Positions 55,989 through 64,000 of a stretch of 64,000 bases of DNA are shown here, piece after piece. Within the stretch, counting starts at the first letter, position 1. Every line of letters begins with the position of its first letter. Both the position numbers and the translations under genes were made by a program. The notes under the pieces were generated by a model. That model made no database searches. It worked only from the letters and a program-made list of their open reading frames with translations, and was not told the origin of the DNA. Origin of the DNA: Calamus simplicifolius (lineage: Eukaryota; Streptophyta; Magnoliopsida; Arecales; Arecaceae); NCBI GenBank assembly GCA_900491605.1, contig UESW01001856.1:40023-104022 (forward strand), read 5' to 3'.

Positions 55989-58043
55989 AAAGTCAACATA
56001 GCTAATATTTCAGTTTGGATTATCGCTCATAGGTAAGTAAGCCAATTATAATAATTTCTTTAAATTATTATTAAAATTATTTCAGTTTTGAAATATTAAA
56101 AATATTTATGTATAATATTATTTGAAAAATAGAAAATAAAATTTATGGTACCTTATATATGTAATTGTTATTTGATGTTATTATTTTGAAACTACTAAAT
56201 ATTTGGGACCCTGAAAATGCAAATGATTATTTGATATGGTTATTTGGTACTCTTGCAAATAGTTATTATTTTATACATACAATTGATCATTGATAAGATT
56301 ATTGAAAATTGCTAATTTTTGAAAAACTATACATGATTTTGTTCATATATCAGGACAATAAATCATGAGTTCAGATAGGTAGTGGATGTATGCAAGATTA
56401 AAAAATGGATGGATAAGACCTAATTTCTATTTGGGATTGAGCAGTTTGTGGATTTTGCAAAAATGCATCCGGAATATATGGATGGTGGAAAGATTAAATG
56501 TCCTTGTAATCATCGAAAATGTCGGAATTAGAAATTATCTAGATGAGGATACAGTTAAGGAACAACTTGGATAATTGTGATTTTATAGTGGCAGATTATT
56601 ATTATGGGGAAACTCATTCTCAAGCAATGGGGCTGATTGCCATCGAAGAATGAAACAAATCTTCTTGCAAGCTGATCTATGGTGTACATTTCGGTGGTAA
56701 GATCCAAAGGATCAATGCAATGCAATCTATGAACTGATTTGGTGGTTTTTAGCCACAATGGAAGAGACCCCAAATCCTTATGGCCACAACTCTTTTTGAT
56801 ATGCTCAAAGCAGCACAACAAGAGTGTGGAAGGAAAACCGTTATGGCCATTCTCAGTTATTGTAGTGGCTAGAATGTTGAATATTAAGGCTGAACACCAT
56901 ATCTCTGAAAGGTGCTATGACGAAATTTGTAAGTTAATGTCGAAATTACTTTCAGTCGATAATTTAATGACTGACAGCTTCTACAGCACAAAGAAGTTAG
57001 TTCGAGGTTTGGGTTTGCCAGTGCAGAAGATTGATTGTTGTGAGCAAAACTGTATGATATATTGGGGCAAAGATAGTCACTTGACTTGTTGCAAAATTTG
57101 TTCCTATCCTCGTTTTAAGGGACAAAGCCGTAGATCTTTCAAACATAAAAGACATGTTCCATATAAGAAGATGTACTACTTCCCTATAGCTCCTCATCTA
57201 TAGAGGTTGTATGCATCTGATGCAACTGCAAAAATATGAGGTGGCATGCTGAGCAATCAAGCGAGGACGGTCCTGTCATGCACCATTGTTCAAACTCTCC
57301 TGCTTAGAAGCATTTTAATCAGACGCATCCATCTTTTGCATATGAAAGTTGAAATGTGAGGTTAGGTTTATGCACTGATGGGTTCCAACCATATGGACAA
57401 ACATGTCAAAAGTATTCATCTTGGTCTGTAATACTAACTCCATACAATTTGCCACCTTGGATGTGCATGAAGGAAGAGTATATGTTTTTGACTGTCATCA
57501 TTTTTGGGCCGAACAATCCTAAGTCCAAGTTGGATGTTTTTTGCAACCATTGATTGCTGAGTTGAAAGAATTATGGGATGTTAGTATAGAAACATATGAT
57601 GTTTCCACGAAGAGGAATTTTCAGTTGCGAGCTGCTTTGATGTGGATAATAAGTAATTTTTCTGCTTATTCGATGTTGTCTGGTTGGGGCATTGCAGAAA
57701 AGCTTGCTTGTCCTTATTGCATGGAAGATTCTGATACTTTACTCTTACTAAAGGAGGAAAAACATCATGGTTTGACAATCATTGCAAGTTCTTGCCAGGT
57801 GATCATCCATGGAGAAGGAATAAAAAATGGTTTAGGAAGGGACAATCAGTTCGAAAAAGTGCACCACCTATAAGGTCAGGTATGGAATTGATAAATGAAA
57901 TTGATTACTTTGGGTTTATGACAAAACCTGGTGGAGAAAAGATAAACCATACAATTCAAAGAGTATGTGGATGTGGTTGGAAGGAACGAAGTATCTTTTG
58001 GGATGTCCAGACGAAGGCTAGGGATGCTGTAATGTCCAACTAA
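55989..58043 (+). pseudogene. CACTA TNPD-like transposase, copy 3
   Basis: From the leader exon (about 56010) it follows copy 1 closely. It has MSSDR*WMYARLKNGW near 56364 and a scrambled patch at 56570-56760 where copy 1 is open. From 56739 the core reads LNIKAEHHISERCY to IAPHL, then LGLCTDGFQPYG and GPNNPKSKLD. Unlike copies 1 and 2 it continues past AEKL into ACPYCMEDSDT, WFRKGQSVRKSAPPIRSGME, INHTIQRVCGCGWKERSIFWD and a stop at 58041. The same nonsense changes as copy 1 plus new frameshifts (57540, 57740) show shared descent of dead copies. Confidence 0.85.
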
Positions 58044-58087
58044 CCAAATTATTCTGTGTAATGTCCAGACGAAGGCTAGGGATGCTG
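58003..58087. repeat. Short direct repeat (27 bp, period 58)
   Basis: The 27 bases beginning ATGTCCAGACGAAGGCTAGG at 58003 recur at 58061. The first copy is the last transposase-like sequence; the second marks entry into unrelated DNA, so it may be a junction scar. Confidence 0.7.
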
Positions 58088-59937
58088 CAAAGGGTGGGAA
58101 GAAATGAACCAAGGCAACACGTATTTCTATCTATAGTTTTCTTCATTATTTGGCTGGGGCTGGCTTGATGAACATCACATTCAGCTTTGTTTGATTGAGT
58201 TTCATTTCTGTAGGATGACTCTGTACTTCTGGATTTGAGTTTAGTAACGAGACTTTCAAATATTCAGTGCTCCTATGGACGATATTATTATCCTGTTGCT
58301 CGTGCAATTCGGTTTTCTTAGATCCTTAGCTACTTTTCGCATGCCATGCTCATCATGGGTATCCTGCAACCTGGTATGGGAGGAACATGGGTTTTCTGTC
58401 TGCCAGTTGCCATGCCGCAATTAATCTACCCGATGTGGTGGTAAGTTTTAATCAAGGATATCAAACTAAACTGCTAAGGTCTTTAAGCAAAACGTGTGCA
58501 CATTATTTCGATTTATATCTTTGTTTGGGAGACCTTGCTTTGAGAAATTGGCTTATTTTAACATTGAGATATGCTGATAAGTCAAAATTAATGTTGTTTG
58601 CTGTTGATAAGTTTTGGGAGGTGTGAATGCTATCTATGGTTTACTTCGAAGCACGTTACCTGCTTGACTTCAGAGATGGTGGAAGGTAATGACTGTGCTT
58701 TTTAAGGTAATATACATTATGCATATATAATGGAATGCCTTTCACATTGCTGCAGTGCTTTTTTATGGTGACTCTTGGGTTGTACATCAGACAAATGTTA
58801 TATTGTCTAGCAAGAGATCTAGAAGCTTACTTGTTGTTTATATTGTTTGCTAGGCTTATCCTTTCAATTATACAAGGCCAATGCCAGTCTTGAAGGAAAT
58901 GAGTTCTCTAAGTATTTATTTAATCTACTAGTTTCTAAAGATGCATGCATTTGTAATTTTATTGGCCTGTCATAAACGGTTGATAATATTCATCATATTG
59001 GAGGATTCTGCAAACAATATTATATCCTATTCATGCCATATATAGCTATTTTGGAAGTTTCTTTTTACCTTCAGTATCTATGTAATTCTCTCCTTATTAA
59101 TAGCTTGTTATTTTCTGATCATTGAAAATGCAACTGGAACATGAGTATTAGCGTAGTTGTGATGATAATGGTCTGTTTCCTGCTAGAATCTTGCAGTCTA
59201 ATTAACAGAAACATAAAGCTTTTAGGTCTGATCAGTTGAATGCTTTTGTTTTTGTTGTCATGACATATATATGATCTTTACAAGACAATTATGTCAGCAT
59301 CAGTGATTTTATTGCTGAAGTTATCATCAACCATTTTGACTTAGTTTAGATACTTGAAATTTCTAATTCCGATCAATACTCTATTTTCTCAAGATTTTTT
59401 TAAGAAGGTCAAAGATTTATAGCAGTATGCTGAATGGCATTATATTTTTAAGAACGATTGTCAGCCGCTTAATGTTGTCTCCCATCATACTTTGGGCACA
59501 TCTAAGGTTTATTCTCATCTACTGAGCACGTGATTTGTGATTAGCACTTCTTTTCTGATAATTCTTTGTTTTTTTTTTTTTTTTAGCTGTGTAAGCCAGT
59601 ACTCTGCTTGGACTTCAGTTCATGTCTATAAAATCAGTTTTGTTTTAGATAGCATTTGCTGTTTGCTAAGGCAGTTACCATAGCAAGCTGAAAGCAGTCC
59701 AATTTTATTCATTAAAGTAATGCAAAAATATAATGTAAACTTAGCCAATTATTCCGGACATCTCTAGGGGAATAATTGAATGTCTATACACTAATCCCAT
59801 CTTTATCATTGTGCAAAATGCATTAGTTTTGTGGTGTTTTCTTTTAAATGATTCTGCCATGCTTGTCACAATCATGGCTGGAGTGTTCTTTTAATGATAT
59901 CTTTAATTCAATCTATGGCTTTTGTTTATGTATCAGG
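58088..59937. other. Intron-like spacer, no gene assigned
   Basis: AT-rich sequence with long T runs (59567-59584) and typical plant intron composition. An open frame at 58387-58626 shows no motif. It ends at the acceptor TATGTATCAG of the exon at 59938, so it may be the intron upstream of that gene fragment. Confidence 0.4.
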
Positions 59938-60890
59938 AAGACAGCAAGCTACAAACATCATTTTCCTGCTAAAGTTGATATTGCTGAGATTTTCAAGGGA
60001 TCACAAGAAGAAATTTCTGAAAAAAGAACTTTTAGCCCTTCCAACACTTCGACCATTGCTGAGTCAAGTAATATTTTGCATCCTAGAACAGTTGATGAAC
60101 CTGACATCTCACAATTTAGGAAAACAAATAGTGAATACCTTGATGCTACAGAAAGACAAGGTATGTTAGATATGTTGCTACTATTCATTGTTACCTCCAA
60201 TGCTGGTTTTCCTAAGTGAATTTCTTTTACCAGGTTCTGTGACTGATAAGGAGAAAAAGGTCAATGATATTTTAGATAAATTATTGACTTCATTTGAAGA
60301 TTTGGATGAAGGTGAAGGGGCAACTCTGTTGCAAGAAAGCTTGCATTAAAATTTTGAAAATATGACTACTTCCCAACAACCTTAACCTTAGCTCGTACTA
60401 TTACAGTGGATCACAAAAACCCAAAATCTTTTGGTTTTAGGGAAGGGATGAAGGATGCATCTTGGGAAGGCTTTAGAATGTTGTGATCTTGGTGGGGAAG
60501 AAGGCGCAAGAGCTTACACTGCACTTATGGATGCTGTGATGGTGTAGTCAATGGCAACTCCAAATAAGTTGACATATTGATAGAGTCCGCAAAACCTAAA
60601 TTTGCTCCACCTGCATGCAAAGATAACAGTCTCTTTAAAAGTTATGTTTCAGGGGAGCTGTGTTGCAACAGCAAAAATGAGGCTGGAGAACCAAGCACCT
60701 AAGTTGATTTCACCGCATCCATGTAGGTGTAGTTCCTCCTCCCAGCGATGGGATCAAAGTCCTGTAGCAATCCGCGAGGAGACTGGAGGTGTAGAAGATA
60801 ATGAAGAGAAGAGAGTCCACCCAAGCTGTAACATAGCCCATGCCAACGTTAATGGTTTGATCATTACATGTTTCCTCTTTGACTTATCTT
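59938..60890 (+). pseudogene. Unrecognised spliced gene fragment
   Basis: An exon at 59938-60161 (VDIAEIFKGSQEEISEKRTF, TSTIAESSNILHPRTVDEPD, SEYLDATERQ) is bounded by ATGTATCAG and GTATGT. The next exon starts at 60234 after TTTTACCAG and reads SVTDKEKKVNDILDKLLTSF and EDLDEGEGATLLQESLH before a stop at 60346. Further coding-like traces follow in changing frames (GKALECCDLGGEEGARAYT near 60460; NQAPKLISPHPC and EETGGVEDNEEKRVHPS at 60690-60840). Good splice sites plus later frame loss suggest a degraded host gene. It is acidic and Ser-rich; I cannot name it. Confidence 0.55.
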
Positions 60891-61079
60891 AAACTTAATA
60901 ATTTGATGTCTAATGTATAAAACATTAGTATTGTTGATGTATATAAATATTTTTTTTTTTTTATGAAATACATTTTTTATTCTTAAATTTGAATTTTCAT
61001 CTATAAATTTCATTAGAATGCATTAAATATATTGTAATTTAAAAATAATTTTAAATTTATAAGAATACAAATTTGATGA

Positions 61080-61651
61080 AATTTTACTAGGTTAATGATG
61101 GATTAGTGAAGGATTTTCTGATATAAATAATAGTGATAGATTAGTGACGAAAATATTAGTGATTGATTAATAATGGAACAATAACAGATGACTGATGGAT
61201 TCTTTCATCACTAATCCATCAGCAAATTTTGATGGCATGGTGATGGAGCTATTAGTGACACCCATTCTGTCAAAAATCTATCATAAAACTGTGACGGATT
61301 AGTGACGGAAGTTTTAGTGACTAAATTTCTGTCAACAATCCGTTACTAAATTGTGATGGAATAGTGATGAAAATATTTATGACGGAATATTGACAGAATA
61401 ATGCATGAAGATAGTTCGTCACTGATCCGTTCCAATTTAGTGATGAAAAATATGTTTCGTCATAAATTTTTAACAGAATATTCTGTCACAAATCCATCGC
61501 TATTATTTTGTAACGAATCTCTTTCCGTCACTAAATTTAGTGACGGTAAAATTATGACGATAAGATTTTCGTCACTAATCCGTCACTAAACCCAGTTTGT
61601 GACCAAATAGTGATGAACATTTTTGTCACTATTATGCTATTTTCTTGTGGC
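61080..61651. mobile_element. CACTA-like non-autonomous end with GTGACGGA repeats
   Basis: Many direct and inverted copies of TTAGTGACGGA / TCCGTCACTAA and TAGTGATGAA variants occur. The right edge reads TATTTTCTTGTGG (61638-61650), close to the reverse of CACTACAAGAAAA with one base changed and the last bases missing. The left edge is not defined. The repeats differ from the GCGACGCAA set at 21067, so it belongs to another CACTA family. Confidence 0.55.
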
Positions 61652-62139
61652 ATAAAAAGATGCCAAAGCAATCATTGTTTGGTACCGTGCACAGCAAATG
61701 GGCATTTTCTCAAACAATTCTCATAACGATTGATATAATCATTATAGTAGTCAATATATAACGGGTTCCTTTTATTTACACAGTAAAAAATCATAAGATT
61801 TGCATCATTGTTTTGTGACATCAATGATAAATAAATTGCTGAAAATTCTAAGTATTAGAATTCATGTGGAATTAATGTGCCTCTTTGGTTTCCACCAAAC
61901 GTTCTCTTTGGTTTTCACCAAACATTGAAATTCTAAGTGTTAGAATTCAATAGGCTAAAAGCTTAATTGTACCTATAAAATAGAGGACATTTTTTACCAA
62001 ATTTGAGATGGATTGAAATTCTAAAGAGTCAGAACAAAATGATATAGTTTAAGAGTTAGAACAGAAAATTCTAGTGATTCTGGTGTTAGCAAAAGTTTGG
62101 TGGATCTTGGAGGAATATTCAAGTGGAAGGATTCAAGAT
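61652..62139. other. No gene; small repeats
   Basis: AT-rich spacer. CTCTTTGGTTT(C/T)CACCAAAC occurs twice (61881 and 61904), and ATTCTAAGTRTTAGAATTCA also twice (61845 and 61929). No ORF is supported. Confidence 0.4.
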
Positions 62140-62624
62140 CAGCAAAGTTATTTTTTCGTAAGCTAGCACTCCCGAGAATCCGATCATTCGGAGACTTCGC
62201 ATGGATGATTCTAGAGGTCGGATGATTGAACGGCTACAGAGCACAATGAATTTACCTATTGTTCTTAAGGTAAGTGATATGATCCCTAGATCTTAAGGCA
62301 GCTTCAAGATAAGTAGTATGACTTCTTATCTTGAAGATCAAGATATGATCTTGATGATTTTATTTATATGCGTAATTTAGATCAAACGATCCTAGTATAA
62401 GGCAAAGATATGATCTTGATGCATGTTGGATAGATTAACATTTAATCTTTAAGCTTCCGCATTGGTAATTGTTATCAAAATTTTAAATATGCATGCCTTG
62501 GAGGTTATTTCTCCCTTCAGATTTTTCATATGCTGCATCTTCTTAAGCTGAGCAGTTTCATTCTACTGAGAGGTCAAACCAGCGCCCATCTGCAGAGCTC
62601 AGTCTGTAATTTATTGTAAGGGAA

Positions 62625-63170
62625 GTGACTCTGCACTATCTAGTAGGAGGTCTGGGGAGTGGATCTTATTCTGGAGATTTCATAATGATCCCCCATATTT
62701 TCACTCTGTATGGGACACTTGCCCAGATGATGACGCACCTAGAGAGACTTGAGCATTCCATGAGTATTCTGAATGAAAGATTATTGCAGCAGAAATTGAG
62801 GTGGAAAAGATTGAACCTAGCCATGATTCAAAAGAATGGCTCGAATGTCTGAGGAGATTAGACAACTCGGAGCTCGGATTATATCATTTGATGGTAGGTT
62901 CGAGAGCCTAGAGAGCTCCATAGGTATAATTCAACATATGTCTATAGGGTCAGTGAGCAAATGGCACTAGTAGCTGTTAAGCTGCCCCTCAGCCTTTTCA
63001 GTCACCTAGACCATCTAGGCCCACATTTACTCTGGTTAATATCCGTACCAAGCCTCCGCATGCTACTTCTAGACCGTTGGCATGAGGTCGTGGAGCTGTA
63101 TCATATTCTTATCTCTCTATTGTTTCATCCTCTGATGAGGATTAGATTAGATTATTTGCTTTAATATATT
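62625..63170 (+). pseudogene. Decayed ORF before the polypurine tracts
   Basis: An open part (62625-62852) reads MTHLERLEHSMSILNERLLQ, a heptad-like helical stretch. In another frame it continues with EWLECLRRLDNSELGLYHLM (62830-62895) and later QSPRPSRPTFTLVN. The position before polypurine tracts and the coiled coil match the C-terminal part of an envelope-position ORF, but no diagnostic block is present. Confidence 0.35.
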
Positions 63171-63260
63171 TTGTATTAGAATGTCTGTATTAGGATGTTT
63201 TGTATTAAGATGTTTTGTATTAAAATGTTTGTATTAGGATGTTTGTTTTGAAATATTCTA
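63155..63260. repeat. Short tandem repeat, TTTTGTATTAGGATG (period 15-18)
   Basis: Six degenerate copies of TTTGTATTARRATG(T) run in tandem at the end of the decayed ORF. They look like local slippage. Confidence 0.7.
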
Positions 63261-63480
63261 CATTGTAACTTTTATTTGTGTATCAAATGTATGAAACTCT
63301 TTGCCATCTCAATGAAATATTTACTTTCATGGTATATGACTTCTATTTTTGAATTGAGCTATGGCATGATGAATTTATGGAATGTTCATTTCTTATAAAA
63401 TGATCACTTTACGTTGTGTATTATTTTGCTCAACTATTTGCAATGAAACTTCTTTTGTATGAAAACCTTATTAAATTATT

Positions 63481-63640
63481 AAGGGGGAAACAACAGAAAT
63501 CAAGTGCATATTTCTTTACTTTTCTTTTGTTTGATGACAAAAAGGGGGAGAAGAATATAAGCATACATGGAGAAGAATATTTTACTTTTTGCAATTAAGG
63601 GGGAGAAGAATTTTTACTCTTTGCAATTAAGGGGGAGAAG
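63481..63640 (+). repeat. Polypurine tract array
   Basis: AAGGGGGAAA at 63481, AAAGGGGGAGAAG at 63541, and AAGGGGGAGAAG at 63597 and 63629. The last two are 32 bp apart within a tandem repeat whose unit is TTTTTGCAATTA plus the tract plus AAGAATTTTTACT. Several tracts before the 3' LTR are typical of Sireviruses. Confidence 0.75.
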
Positions 63641-64000
63641 AATTTTTACTTTTTGCATTAAGGAGAAGAATAAAAACTTTAAGTTGATTTTTGAACTATT
63701 TTTGTAAACTTTGTCACAATGAATTGAGAAGAATGATTTCAAATAGTGAAACCAAATCAAAATCAATTTTTTGGCACATCAAACCTTTTGAAAATAATGC
63801 TTACTTGGTTTTGAAACTATTTCACATTTAAAGCTGTTTTTTGACACAAAATGCAAAAGTTTCGGCACATAGAAAAAAGTTTTGACACATAGTGCAGAGT
63901 TTCATAACGAAATGCAAATTTTGGCATGAAACTTTCATGTTTCAGCATGAAATCTTCTCTAAAATTTAAATTTTCTGAAGTTTAAATGTAAAAAATGACT

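Larger units (their letters stand above)
62140..64000 (+). mobile_element. 3' part of a plus-strand Sirevirus-like element
   Basis: Four polypurine tracts of the form AAGGGGGA(G) lie at 63481-63640, as expected upstream of a Sirevirus 3' LTR. Before them lies a decayed coding region (62625-63170) and AT-rich spacer. The LTR itself would be beyond 64000. Pol is not visible in the window, so this is an assignment from the tracts and from comparison with the minus-strand element, whose tracts have the same AAAGGGGGAGA form. Confidence 0.5.

Overview
This window is plant nuclear DNA made almost entirely of transposable elements in various states of decay. Spliced open reading frames, CACTA/En-Spm elements, a Sirevirus-type copia element with an envelope-like ORF, a Tat-lineage gypsy element with a second RNase H, and plant L1 LINEs all point to a large flowering-plant genome. 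A monocot is likely but the species cannot be read from the sequence. I see no rRNA, tRNA, CRISPR or bacterial features. No complete host gene is visible. The best host-gene remnants are a first exon of casein kinase II beta (13883-14326), an Arg/Ser-rich protein fragment behind a TATA box (51428-53272) and an unrecognised exon set (59938-60890).

Layout, left to right. (1) 1-1697 is a CACTA transposase (TNPD-like) pseudogene, copy 1, followed by an unidentified block to 2281. (2) 2282-13633 is a minus-strand Sirevirus with LTRs at 2282-3795 and 12123-13633 and a CTTTG target duplication on both sides. Between its gag and its 5' LTR lies a second copy of the element's own left flank (10762-12122), the scar of an unequal exchange. 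(3) 13639-14326 is a 5' UTR and first exon of a CK2 beta gene, cut off by a gypsy LTR with PBS (14370-16084). (4) 16085-19660 is a minus-strand L1 LINE lacking its 3' end. (5) 21054-29745 is an 8.7-kb minus-strand CACTA element with one terminus, subterminal repeats at both ends, a promoter and UTR exon, a long intron with GC-rich tandem repeats, a TNPD gene and a TNPA/Transposase_24 gene, both with stops. A copia LTR (29817-30100) truncates its right end. (6) 30229-32612 is a 5'-truncated plus-strand LINE with poly(A). (7) 32690-36917 and 50917-53272 are two copies of a locus (repeats, TATA box, gene fragment). A 14-kb Tat gypsy element (36918-50916) is inserted in the second copy, and a copia fragment lies between them.

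(8) The Tat element carries gag, PR, RT, two RNases H and INT on the plus strand, then a 3' region with higher-order tandem repeats and a spliced antisense gene (46519-49506, minus). (9) 55216-55916 is a hAT-type MITE with 8-bp target duplication; 55989-58043 is a third copy of the first CACTA transposase; 61080-61651 is a CACTA-like non-autonomous end; 62140-64000 looks like the 3' part of a plus-strand Sirevirus with four polypurine tracts.

The coding genes belong to separate selfish elements rather than one pathway. The transposase, gag-pol and antisense genes each serve their own element, and nearly all are broken by stops and frameshifts. The most unusual structures are the spliced antisense gene, the trimeric repeat array and the flank-duplication scar. 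I found nothing that I can defend as a wholly new system. Boundaries and family names come from reading motifs, not from database searches.
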